Source of the DNA: a virus
Virus record (IMG/VR): IMGVR_UViG_3300025151_005920
Coordinates: 1-22,413 of that record
Length of the DNA: 22,413 bases
Strand: one strand, 5' to 3'
Shown piece after piece: positions 13,855 through 19,892 of this stretch. The first letter of the stretch is position 1. The number at the start of each line of letters is the position of its first letter. The notes under the pieces are model-generated. The model ran no database searches. It was not told the origin of the DNA and saw only the letters and a program-made list of their open reading frames with translations. The position numbers and the translations under genes were made by a program.

Positions 13855-14145
13855 ATGACTTACAGTATTACTCTCCGAACTCCCGATGGCGAACAGACCA
13901 TCACCTGCGAAGATGACCAGTACATCCTGGACGCCGCAGAGGAGCAAGGACTTGATATGAATTATTCTTGTCGTGCTGGTGCTTGTTCTTCTTGCGCTGG
14001 TAAGATTGTCTCTGGCACTGTTGACCAGTCTGATCAATCTTTCTTGGATGATGATCAAATAGCAGAAGGGTTTGTTTTGACTTGTGTTGCATATCCCACG
14101 TCTGATTGTGTGATTGAAACTGAAAAAGAAGAAGAACTTTACTAA
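13855..14145 (+). CDS. petF: [2Fe-2S] plant-type ferredoxin
   Basis: A 96-aa electron carrier with the exact plant-type cluster pattern Cys39-x4-Cys44-x2-Cys47-x29-Cys77, in [14 protein letters not shown] and [22 protein letters not shown] precedes the cluster as in photosynthetic ferredoxins, and the end is acidic (ETEKEEELY). It would accept electrons from photosystem I and pass them to FNR or reductases; for a phage, supply to nucleotide or bilin reduction is plausible. It has its own promoter and a one-base overlap with the next small gene. Confidence 0.96.
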   Translation: MTYSITLRTPDGEQTITCEDDQYILDAAEEQGLDMNYSCRAGACSSCAGKIVSGTVDQSDQSFLDDDQIAEGFVLTCVAYPTSDCVIETEKEEELY

Positions 14146-14294
14146 TGCCTGATCCAGACGCACTTTGGAGAGACATCCAAAAACTGGATGATATGTATGA
14201 AGAACTTCTATGGCATCCAGATGACGAACTACAATTCACCCATGATGGTGAAAAAATAATCATTACAAACAAAACTTTAGAGGAAAGAAAATGA
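14145..14294 (+). CDS. hypothetical protein (49 aa) between petF and hli
   Basis: Not recognised. ATG 14145 shares its A with the petF TAA stop, and its TGA overlaps the next hli ATG by four bases. The product ([20 protein letters not shown] then LLWHPDDELQFTHDGEKIII) is acidic and soluble: one helix followed by a beta-hairpin-like part. Tight coupling to petF and hli suggests a role in the same process, but that is inferred only from position. Confidence 0.7.
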   Translation: MPDPDALWRDIQKLDDMYEELLWHPDDELQFTHDGEKIIITNKTLEERK

Positions 14295-14398
14295 ACGAAA
14301 ACGCAGAACGCATTAATGGTTGGGCAGCGATGATCGGAGTCGTTGCAGCGATTGGTAGTTACGCCACTACAGGACAAATCATCCCAGGTATTTGGTGA
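14291..14398 (+). CDS. hli: short high-light-inducible protein (second hli)
   Basis: A 35-aa protein, MNENAERINGWAAMIGVVAA followed by IGSYATTGQIIPGIW. It has the chlorophyll-binding helix ExxNGxxAMxG with Glu6 and Asn9, and the SYATTG turn shared with the first hli. In place of NGR it reads NGW. This is the minimal Hli length. ATGA overlap with the 49-aa gene and one-base overlap with the next gene show co-translation with petF. Confidence 0.92.
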   Translation: MNENAERINGWAAMIGVVAAIGSYATTGQIIPGIW

Positions 14399-14526
14399 TG
14401 TTAATTTTAGGATCTATATTACTAGCAACATTCATTTTTTATTCGGTTCTTTTTTCAGAAGATCCTCCCGATGATAATGATGATATGGATGGTGGTATGA
14501 TGATTCCTTCTTATAACCCAATTTAA
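14398..14526 (+). CDS. 42-aa single-pass membrane protein
   Basis: Starts on the last base of the second hli stop (TGATG). MLILGSILLATFIFYSVLF is one membrane helix, followed by a very acidic tail (SEDPPDDNDDMDGG) and MMIPSYNPI. Not recognised. It has the look of a small photosystem-type or phage membrane subunit, and its linkage with hli suggests thylakoid or plasma-membrane location. The transcript ends just after it. Confidence 0.65.
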   Translation: MLILGSILLATFIFYSVLFSEDPPDDNDDMDGGMMIPSYNPI

Positions 14527-14548
14527 AAAAAGATACATATATTAATGT

Positions 14549-14573
14549 AGAGGGTGCTTGACACCCTCTTTTT
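14549..14573 (+). terminator. rho-independent terminator of the petF-hli operon
   Basis: AGAGGGTG (14549-14556), loop CTTGA, CACCCTCT (14562-14569), then T to 14573. The loop and right arm contain the TTGACA of the next promoter. Confidence 0.92.
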
Positions 14574-14586
14574 CTTCTACTATCAT
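14558..14586 (+). promoter_or_regulatory. sigma70-type promoter interleaved with the terminator
   Basis: TTGACA (14558-14563) sits in the terminator hairpin. After 17 bp comes TATCAT (14581-14586; 5 of 6). It would fire just before the muramidase ATG at 14609, with a leader of about 15 bases. Confidence 0.65.
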
Positions 14587-14608
14587 AGAGGTGAATTTGA
14601 TAAAAAAT

Positions 14609-15160
14609 ATGATTACTGCATTACTTTCTTTGTTTTCTCTAGGACCTGTTGAGGCACCTCCTACGGTTAAACCAATTGAAGCAGTAGAGTATAAGTCCCC
14701 TACTTGGAAGTGTGAAGGATGTACACCAGAAGAACAATATGTCCTTAAAGAACTCCAAGAACACACCAAGATTTCCGATCGTAATGCTCTTGCTACGATT
14801 ATGGGAAATATCAAACAGGAGTCTAACTTCCGTGCCAACATATGCGAGGGAGGGGCTAGAGTTCCTTACGGGGACTGCCATCGCGGTGGTTATGGTCTTA
14901 TTCAGTGGACCTCAGTAGGTCGCTATAATAATCTTGGTAAGTTCTGTGATAAGTATGGGTGTGATTCTAGCAGTCTAGAAGGTCAAACTCGTTATATGAT
15001 TAACGAAAGTGTCTTCCGACGCTACTTGCCTGAGTTTGAGGGTAGAGGAAAAACTGTCCATCAGTACATGGTTCCTGCCTATTATTGGTTAGGATGGGGC
15101 ATTAAAGGCAATAGAGAGATCTACGCCTACGAGTACGTTAAAAAACTAAAGCAGTCATGA
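14609..15160 (+). CDS. phage tail-lysozyme-type muramidase with N-terminal export/anchor signal
   Basis: A 183-aa protein. MITALLSLFSLGPVEA is a short hydrophobic signal or anchor. The rest resembles the phage tail lysozyme domain (Phage_lysozyme2): NALATIMGNIKQESNF with probable catalytic Glu71, GGYGLIQWTSVGRYNNLGKF at 93-112, LEGQTRYMINE, and YYWLGWGIKGNREIYA. Such proteins cut peptidoglycan glycan strands. Cys35/Cys38, Cys79/Cys90 and Cys113/Cys118 could form disulfides in the periplasm. Starts at GTG 14591 or the ATG at 14609 are both possible; the latter gives the better signal. It may be the endolysin or a tail-associated enzyme. ATGA overlap with the next gene. Confidence 0.78.
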   Translation: MITALLSLFSLGPVEAPPTVKPIEAVEYKSPTWKCEGCTPEEQYVLKELQEHTKISDRNALATIMGNIKQESNFRANICEGGARVPYGDCHRGGYGLIQWTSVGRYNNLGKFCDKYGCDSSSLEGQTRYMINESVFRRYLPEFEGRGKTVHQYMVPAYYWLGWGIKGNREIYAYEYVKKLKQS

Positions 15161-15678
15161 TCATTAGAAAACTCAAAGAAACACTAGGACAAGTTTTTCA
15201 TTCGCCCGAAGCATCTGGAACATGGGGTGATGACATCACTGTTAATATGGATGGTGGTGTTGGCGGTTCTTGGAAAGTCGAATGTGCAATTGATGATGAA
15301 GTAGTTGATTGTGAGGAGATGGGTGATTGTATGCCTTCATGGGGACACAGTGACTTAGAGTATCTTGCAAAGAATCCTCCAGCATATACTGGCATTCCTG
15401 CTCCTCCATACTTAGAGATTGATCCTTGGTTCTCCCCTCCTATCTACTCTGAAAAGCAGATGAGTTACAAAGAAGCACACGAACAGGCAGTAGCAGAGCA
15501 ACAGATTCTTGATGAGTCTGAAAGCAAAGAGTCTGCTGATATTCATCAAAAACTCTATGAGAAAGCGACTGCAAATTGGAACACTGTAGCAGAAACACAA
15601 TATCAAGGTGGTTCTGAAAACTTCCAAGAAGGTCCTGGTGGTTGGCAATCTGGTACAGGTCTGGGGCAATTTCGATGA
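15157..15678 (+). CDS. hypothetical acidic protein (173 aa)
   Basis: Not recognised. It opens MIIRKLKETLGQVFHSPEAS, then a Gly/Asp-rich stretch (DDITVNMDGGVGGSW), four cysteines (Cys43, Cys52, Cys58 and neighbours), a proline-rich middle (PPAYTGIPAPPYLEIDPWFSPP, shown here as the region near 74-95), a helical Glu/Gln part and a glycine-rich end (GGWQSGTGLGQFR). There is no signal or membrane segment. Low-complexity composition suggests a structural or linker protein. It is coupled by four-base overlaps to the muramidase and to the next gene. Confidence 0.65.
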   Translation: MIIRKLKETLGQVFHSPEASGTWGDDITVNMDGGVGGSWKVECAIDDEVVDCEEMGDCMPSWGHSDLEYLAKNPPAYTGIPAPPYLEIDPWFSPPIYSEKQMSYKEAHEQAVAEQQILDESESKESADIHQKLYEKATANWNTVAETQYQGGSENFQEGPGGWQSGTGLGQFR

Positions 15679-15896
15679 GCATTGATGATTGGCGTTATAG
15701 TGATCAAAAGATGAAAGTTAGGGAGCAATCACTTCATGTTTTACTTTCAAAGTTTGGGCACCAGATGGAGGGAGTAGTTCCTAAATACTCAAACCAATCA
15801 ATCTATGAGTGTGCTCAAGATTGGGTTTCCCAAGGTAATATGAACACTGCGGGGATTGTAAAATACTACGAGGCTTATTATGCAAAAAGTAATTAA
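15675..15896 (+). CDS. hypothetical protein (73 aa)
   Basis: Not recognised. MSIDDWRYSDQKMKVREQSL begins a probably all-helical soluble protein with one cysteine (YECAQDWVSQGN) and a tyrosine-rich end (VKYYEAYYAKSN). ATGA overlap with the gene before; its end overlaps the next start by 17 nt. Part of the muramidase transcript. Confidence 0.65.
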   Translation: MSIDDWRYSDQKMKVREQSLHVLLSKFGHQMEGVVPKYSNQSIYECAQDWVSQGNMNTAGIVKYYEAYYAKSN

Positions 15897-16140
15897 TGTT
15901 CTATCAGTTCTATCATTTGTTGGTGTTGCGGGCATTATCGGCGGAGGAACTTATGTATATCTTCAAAGAGATGCCATCATTGATGGTGTAAAAGAACAAG
16001 TCACTAAACATGCCACAGAGGCAATCACAAACGCTCTTCCTGGTATGTTAGATTCTGCCATGCCTGAACTTCCAGATGCAACTGGTGGTGCTATTCCTGC
16101 TGTCCCTTCTACAACTGGTCCTGCTGTTCCTTCTTTCTGA
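15880..16140 (+). CDS. single-pass membrane protein with Pro-rich tail (86 aa)
   Basis: MQKVINVLSVLSFVGVAGII continues into GGGTYVYLQ, one long hydrophobic helix (about 4-28) with small residues. Then an amphipathic helix (DAIIDGVKEQVTKHATEAI), and a tail with a short internal duplication: IPAVPSTTG and PAVPSF. No named family. It may be a membrane-tethered accessory of the neighbouring exported proteins. ATG 15880 lies inside the end of the previous gene. The tail repeat is also visible in the DNA near 16089-16136. Confidence 0.7.
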   Translation: MQKVINVLSVLSFVGVAGIIGGGTYVYLQRDAIIDGVKEQVTKHATEAITNALPGMLDSAMPELPDATGGAIPAVPSTTGPAVPSF

Positions 16141-16141
16141 T

Positions 16142-16810
16142 ATGAAAAAAATTATTATGAGTTTGTTGGCGGCGGCATCGTTGTCTGCTCCAGCATTGGC
16201 TGATGACTCTAAGATCACCAAGGGTTACAACACTATGGATGCAATGGGGTGTATGTTACTTCGAGAGTGTACTGATGGAGTCGATAAAGTCGAAAGTATC
16301 ACTAGTATTGCTGACGAGTATACCGATATTGATTATAGTATCGTTGCTGACGAGTTCAACGCAATGCTCGTTGCCCTGGAACATGTCGGCGTTAATGTGT
16401 TTCTAGCGGATTCAAAGTATTTCCCTATCAATCATCGTGGTGTTTATCACACTGTGAGTAATAACTTTTTTCTCAACAGAGATCATATGGGAAGCACTAA
16501 TTATTTGATGCAAGTAATGCGTCATGAGGGTTGGCACGCTGCACAGGATTGTATGGCAGGTAGTATCAAGAATAGTTTGATTGCTATTATTAAACCTGAA
16601 GATGAAGTTCCTATTATTTGGCGTGTGATGGCAGAGCGCACCTATCCTGCCAATGCTGTGCCTTGGGAAGCAGAAGCAGGTTGGGCAGGTCGTACTGAAG
16701 GTATGACCATGAAAGCACTTCAAGCATGTGCTGCTGGTGAAATGTGGAAGGTTTATCCTCCAACACCTTTGACTAAGAAGTGGTTGAAAGAAGAAGGATT
16801 TATCAAATGA
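16142..16810 (+). CDS. secreted putative zinc metallopeptidase (HExxH)
   Basis: A 222-aa protein with a textbook signal peptide (MKKIIMSLLAAASLSAPALA, cut before DDS). The motif MRHEGWHAAQDC gives His128-Glu129-x2-His132, the zinc-peptidase helix, and WEAEAGWAGR at 175-184 could give the third ligand (Glu176 or Glu178) in gluzincin fashion. Cysteines at 37, 43, 137 and 196 fit an oxidising periplasm. I cannot name the family; the motif could also be a non-peptidase metal site. Its place beside a muramidase suggests envelope work: peptidoglycan or peptide cutting, or protein processing. ATG 16142 is chosen because the signal peptide then starts MKK. Confidence 0.72.
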   Translation: MKKIIMSLLAAASLSAPALADDSKITKGYNTMDAMGCMLLRECTDGVDKVESITSIADEYTDIDYSIVADEFNAMLVALEHVGVNVFLADSKYFPINHRGVYHTVSNNFFLNRDHMGSTNYLMQVMRHEGWHAAQDCMAGSIKNSLIAIIKPEDEVPIIWRVMAERTYPANAVPWEAEAGWAGRTEGMTMKALQACAAGEMWKVYPPTPLTKKWLKEEGFIK

Positions 16811-17040
16811 CACCTTATTACATTGAAGACCTTCGTTCATATCATCGACCACCCCCGATGATAGAAGTTTCTCAGGATATTGTAGAATATTGTGATTATT
16901 TTACAGTAGATGCTAAACGTACATCTTTGCGATATCAAGATTGTGTTTGGATGCATCTTGGATTTTATGGAAACAATGCTGATGAAATGAAGAAATTTCG
17001 TGAGAGTCATCCTCCTCAAATTAGACCAATTTTTGAATAA
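16807..17040 (+). CDS. hypothetical protein (77 aa)
   Basis: Not recognised. ATG 16807 overlaps the metallopeptidase stop (ATGA). The protein has a Tyr/Pro-rich start (MTPYYIEDLRSYHRPPP), a middle VSQDIVEYCDYFTVDAKR, and ends SHPPQIRPIFE. It seems soluble, with two cysteines, and no signal or membrane segment. Last gene of this co-transcribed block before a possible late promoter. Confidence 0.65.
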   Translation: MTPYYIEDLRSYHRPPPMIEVSQDIVEYCDYFTVDAKRTSLRYQDCVWMHLGFYGNNADEMKKFRESHPPQIRPIFE

Positions 17041-17043
17041 ATA
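17036..17043 (+). promoter_or_regulatory. possible T4-type late promoter motif
   Basis: AATAAATA (17036-17043) overlaps the stop codon of the gene before and lies 22 bases ahead of the ATG at 17066. It matches seven of eight bases of the T4 late core. No sigma70-type boxes are seen here. Confidence 0.4.
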
Positions 17044-17065
17044 AAAATGCCTTGCTACTCTACTA

Positions 17066-17371
17066 ATGGCAGATACAAAACCAAAAGTAGAGAAGGAAGA
17101 CCACGATGAAGATAAAAGTGAAGTCCTTGGTAATCTAGTCAAAGTTGTTGTATTGATTTGGTCTGCCTCTCTTCTCACATTCAGTTATGTAAGACTTCCA
17201 AATGGTCAAAAGATTTTAGATTTTGATCCTACTTTCATCGCGTCGGTGTTCTCCGGATCTTTAGCTGCCTTCGGTCTTAGTCCTGCTAAAGCAGGTGGCG
17301 GTAATGGATCTTCTAAGAAAAAGAGAGACGAAGAACCACCCGTTCAATCCGCAATCGAACCTAAAAAGTGA
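17066..17371 (+). CDS. small hydrophobic membrane protein, holin-like layout (101 aa)
   Basis: A charged N-terminus (ADTKPKVEKEDHDEDKSE) precedes a hydrophobic helix at about 22-42 (LGNLVKVVVLIWSASLLTF), a short loop (RLPNGQKILDFDP), a second weaker hydrophobic stretch at about 56-75 (TFIASVFSGSLAAFGLS) and a strongly charged tail (SKKKRDEEPPVQ). Two helices with charged ends and late-type promoter suit a class II holin, but no family is recognised. Any small membrane protein remains possible. Confidence 0.6.
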   Translation: MADTKPKVEKEDHDEDKSEVLGNLVKVVVLIWSASLLTFSYVRLPNGQKILDFDPTFIASVFSGSLAAFGLSPAKAGGGNGSSKKKRDEEPPVQSAIEPKK

Positions 17372-17596
17372 TTGACTTATAGAGAACCACATCTTCAAAA
17401 AAAGTCAGACGAGTGTGCTGAACTTTGGAGGGAGTGGTTTTCTTTTTTTCAGGATCCAGAAAAAAAGTATTTACAAGAAACTATAGAATTAAGAAAAAAA
17501 TGGTGTAAGTGTTGTGATGAATTTGGTGAAATGATTAGTCAGGAAGTCAAAACAAATCCTCGTTACATTAATATAAGAAAGGTAGATTATACCTAG
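17372..17596 (+). CDS. hypothetical Cys/Trp-containing protein (74 aa), TTG start
   Basis: Not recognised. The frame opens with TTG right after the previous TGA (TGATTG), and no in-frame ATG is found before residue 54 (GEMIS), so TTG is the only start that keeps the frame. The protein is helical and charged, with KWCKCCDEFGEM (three cysteines) and aromatic WREWFSFFQDPEKKY. Reuse of ribosomes from the gene before is likely. The coding potential looks real, but the start is uncertain. Confidence 0.5.
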   Translation: MTYREPHLQKKSDECAELWREWFSFFQDPEKKYLQETIELRKKWCKCCDEFGEMISQEVKTNPRYINIRKVDYT

Positions 17597-17619
17597 ATAG
17601 TGTAGTCGCGTAAACTTTT

Positions 17620-17943
17620 ATGAAGTTTATATTCGCATTTTTGGCTACACTTTTTTTCGCGCTTCCAGCATGGGCAGTGGACGTTCAAATGGGTTCTAAT
17701 GGGAATCTAGTCTTTGATCCAGCGGAGGTTACAATCGCTGCTGGTGAATCAGTCCATTTTGTAAACAACATGCTTCCACCACATAATGTTGTCGTTGAGG
17801 ATCATGATGAGTTAAGTCATGAAGCCCTGGCAATGTTGCCAGGTGAAGACTTTGAAGTTGCATTCACCGAACCTGGTGACTACACTTATTGGTGTGCTCC
17901 ACATAAAGGTGCGGGCATGATCGGTACTGTACATGTAGAATGA
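17620..17943 (+). CDS. petE: plastocyanin precursor
   Basis: A 107-aa precursor. The signal MKFIFAFLATLFFALPAWA (cut before VDV) sends it to the thylakoid lumen. Copper ligands are visible: His55 in PPHNVV, and Cys92, His95 and Met100 in YWCAPHKGAGMIG. It carries electrons from cytochrome b6f to photosystem I or a cytochrome oxidase. Overall length is that of a plastocyanin. The mature part lacks any visible extension. It is one base from PTOX, so the two are probably made together. No clear promoter is seen upstream; the gene may be read from upstream. Confidence 0.96.
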   Translation: MKFIFAFLATLFFALPAWAVDVQMGSNGNLVFDPAEVTIAAGESVHFVNNMLPPHNVVVEDHDELSHEALAMLPGEDFEVAFTEPGDYTYWCAPHKGAGMIGTVHVE

Positions 17944-17944
17944 T

Positions 17945-18538
17945 ATGAAATCAATTAACAGTTTTGTTTTAAACATCACTGTCGCAATCATTGACTATCT
18001 CTATAGAGGTCGTCACTTCCAAAGATTCTGGGTGCTTGAAGAGATTGCTCGGGCACCCTATTTTGCATTTTTGAGTGTGTTACATTTACGTGAATCTTTA
18101 GGTTTACGTGGTCAGTGGCATGTATACTTGATGAAAGAACACTTTGAGCAATCAGTCAATGAAACAGAACATCTGGAATACATGGAAAGTCGGGGCGGTA
18201 ATAGTTATTGGATCGATCGCTTTGTTGCCCGACACCTCGTACTCCTATATTATTGGATCAACGTGGCTTATTACTGGTTGGCTCCTCGCGCTGCATACCA
18301 TCTGTCATACGAAATAGAAATGCACGCTGCAGAGACATATGCAAAGTATCTTGCATATGAAGACTGGAATGATAAGGACATTTGGCGTATAATGAATGAT
18401 GAGATCCAACACTTCCAAGAATTGCAGGAAGCAATGAGAATCTTAGATCCAGATCGATTAACTGTAAGAGAGAAAGATCTTGAACCATTTCCACCAGATT
18501 TAAGTGATTTATTAAAAGAAACAGAGGTAAGCAAATGA
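17945..18538 (+). CDS. ptox: plastoquinol terminal oxidase (PTOX/AOX type)
   Basis: A 197-aa di-iron membrane oxidase that passes electrons from plastoquinol to oxygen. Iron-ligand motifs are visible: VLEEIARAPYF (Glu32/33), VNETEHLEYM (Glu73-x2-His76), YEIEMHAAETY (Glu125, His127) and NDEIQHFQEL (Glu153-x2-His156). Hydrophobic stretches 36-46 and 96-116 fit interfacial membrane helices. It is shorter than plant PTOX because it has no transit peptide. With petE next to it, it would relieve an over-reduced quinone pool while plastocyanin keeps the photosystem I side supplied. Its stop overlaps the following small gene. Confidence 0.94.
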   Translation: MKSINSFVLNITVAIIDYLYRGRHFQRFWVLEEIARAPYFAFLSVLHLRESLGLRGQWHVYLMKEHFEQSVNETEHLEYMESRGGNSYWIDRFVARHLVLLYYWINVAYYWLAPRAAYHLSYEIEMHAAETYAKYLAYEDWNDKDIWRIMNDEIQHFQELQEAMRILDPDRLTVREKDLEPFPPDLSDLLKETEVSK

Positions 18539-18702
18539 GAATGGATCAGTTCACAGAACAAGAAAAGAGAATGCTTGCAGAAGCAATTTGGCGGCGTCAA
18601 AGATGCTTTATTGCAGGAGACAGACAATTTAATGAGTATGGTAAACTTTTAAATGAAGTTTTACTCAGTCTTGAAGATTATGTTCCTGGGAGGGTTCTAT
18701 GA
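18535..18702 (+). CDS. hypothetical protein (55 aa) between PTOX and gnd
   Basis: Not recognised. ATG 18535 overlaps the PTOX stop by four bases, and its TGA overlaps the gnd ATG by four. Product MRMDQFTEQEKRMLAEAIWR then RQRCFIAGDRQFNEYGKLLN is a charged, probably two-helix soluble protein with one cysteine. Its 3' end carries the GGGAGGG used as Shine-Dalgarno for gnd, so it may serve mainly to couple translation, or be a small regulator. Confidence 0.65.
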   Translation: MRMDQFTEQEKRMLAEAIWRRQRCFIAGDRQFNEYGKLLNEVLLSLEDYVPGRVL

Positions 18703-19748
18703 AAGTTGGAATGATTGGACTCGGACGGATGGGCGAAGGCATGTCCCGCCGTCTTATCGATGCAGGTCACGAAGTATGGGGGTATAGAAACAACTATGAA
18801 AAAGCTTGTGAGCAATTTGAAAAGGGTTATATCAGTGGATGTACCACTTCTTTGGAAAGCCTTGTTCAAGTAGTACACGCTGATGTTGGAATCCTTACGC
18901 AGGAAGAGACAAAATCTCCCGGTGTTTTTATGATGGTTGTACCAGCAGAAACAGTAGAGGAGACACTCGATGAGTTACTACGATATTGTCGTGAAGGCGA
19001 TATTATTATTGATCATGGCAATAGCAATTTTAAGGACAGTCGGAAAAGAGCCGAGCGACTTGCAAAACTTGGCATCGCGTATCTTGACTGTGGTACTAGT
19101 GGTGGTGTTTACGGTTTGGACCGTGGATACTGTCTTATGGTTGGTGGGGGAGATACTGCGGTCTCCACTTGTGGTCCACTTTTTAACGCACTCGCCCCAG
19201 GAATCAACGGTGCCGAGCGGACTATCCCTGGCGATTTTGTTAGGCAATCTGAACTAGGATGGTTGCATTGTGGAGCACCAGGTGCAGGTCATTTTGTAAA
19301 GATGGTACATAATGGAATTGAATACGGAATTATGCAAGCATATGCAGAGGGATTTAACATCTTACACGAGGCAAATTCTGGAAGCAAATATGTCAAGGAA
19401 GGCGATGCTGAGGTTGCTCCGATGGAGAATCCACAAGACTATCAATATGATATTGACGTTGCTGAAGTGGCTGAGTTATGGAGGCGCGGTAGCGTTGTTG
19501 GCAGTTGGTTACTTGATCTTACCGCTGATGTACTTAGGCGCGATCGAGAGCTTAGCGAGTTCGGCGGGGGAGTCAGCGATAGTGGTGAGGGTCGTTGGAC
19601 GGTTCACGCTGCTGTGGATCTTGGGGTACCCGCTCCTGTTATCAGTAGTGCTTTGTATGAACGTTTTAATTCACGCAGTCTTGGTGCTTTCGCGTCCAAG
19701 GTTCTAAACGGAATGCGTTACATGTTTGGAGGACACCATGTCAGATAA
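18699..19748 (+). CDS. gnd: 6-phosphogluconate dehydrogenase (decarboxylating)
   Basis: A 349-aa enzyme of the oxidative pentose phosphate pathway: 6-phosphogluconate to ribulose-5-phosphate, CO2 and reduced cofactor. MKVGMIGLGRMGEGMSRRL holds the Rossmann GxGxxG (7-12). DHGNSNFKDS and LDCGTSGGVYGLDRGYCLMV are substrate-site blocks, and GAGHFVKMVHNGIEYG carries the catalytic Lys and the binding His-Asn. At 349 aa it belongs to the short class (about 300-340), not the 470-aa class. Strong Shine-Dalgarno GGGAGGG at 18688-18694. With zwf it yields NADPH and pentose for nucleotides. Confidence 0.95.
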   Translation: MKVGMIGLGRMGEGMSRRLIDAGHEVWGYRNNYEKACEQFEKGYISGCTTSLESLVQVVHADVGILTQEETKSPGVFMMVVPAETVEETLDELLRYCREGDIIIDHGNSNFKDSRKRAERLAKLGIAYLDCGTSGGVYGLDRGYCLMVGGGDTAVSTCGPLFNALAPGINGAERTIPGDFVRQSELGWLHCGAPGAGHFVKMVHNGIEYGIMQAYAEGFNILHEANSGSKYVKEGDAEVAPMENPQDYQYDIDVAEVAELWRRGSVVGSWLLDLTADVLRRDRELSEFGGGVSDSGEGRWTVHAAVDLGVPAPVISSALYERFNSRSLGAFASKVLNGMRYMFGGHHVR

Positions 19749-19760
19749 AGGACAGGAGAA

Positions 19761-19892
19761 ATGACATTTGCCCAATTCCTTTTATGGGCAGCAGCGCCCT
19801 TTGTATGTGCCACCATCTTTTTCGGACGATTTAGAGGTGAAAATGTATACTACGATTCAGACGACTACGATGGAAATGGAACCGCTCACTAA
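19761..19892 (+). CDS. 43-aa membrane protein overlapping the zwf start
   Basis: Not recognised. ATG 19761 follows GGAGAA at 19755-19760. MTFAQFLLWAAAPFVCATIF then FG is one hydrophobic helix, followed by RFRGENVYYDSDDYDGNGTAH, an acidic and tyrosine-rich tail. It ends inside the 5' part of zwf in another frame. Layout and the Shine-Dalgarno argue that it is real. Confidence 0.6.
   Translation: MTFAQFLLWAAAPFVCATIFFGRFRGENVYYDSDDYDGNGTAH

Noticed and set aside
13901-14377. 158-residue minus-strand frame across petF and hli
   Set aside because: It is antisense to petF, the 49-aa gene and hli, and has low-complexity Ser/His composition typical of an artefact.
14609-14656. Muramidase as a plain cytoplasmic endolysin
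   Set aside because: A hydrophobic N-terminus and several possible disulfide cysteines argue for export, so the export reading is preferred.
16076-16141. Hydrophobic N-terminal extension of the HExxH protein
   Set aside because: It reads the Pro/Thr-rich end of the previous gene out of frame, and the ATG at 16142 gives a standard signal peptide.
17372-17400. TTGACT as a -35 box upstream of petE
   Set aside because: No -10-like sequence lies 16-18 bp downstream, and it is inside a coding frame.
18970-19257. 95-residue frame inside gnd
   Set aside because: Fully inside gnd in another frame, without start signals.
19312-19707. 131-residue frame with several hydrophobic stretches inside gnd
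   Set aside because: It lies wholly in another frame of a well-supported gnd gene and has no Shine-Dalgarno or separate context. Its hydrophobic look is a by-product of the codon pattern of gnd.
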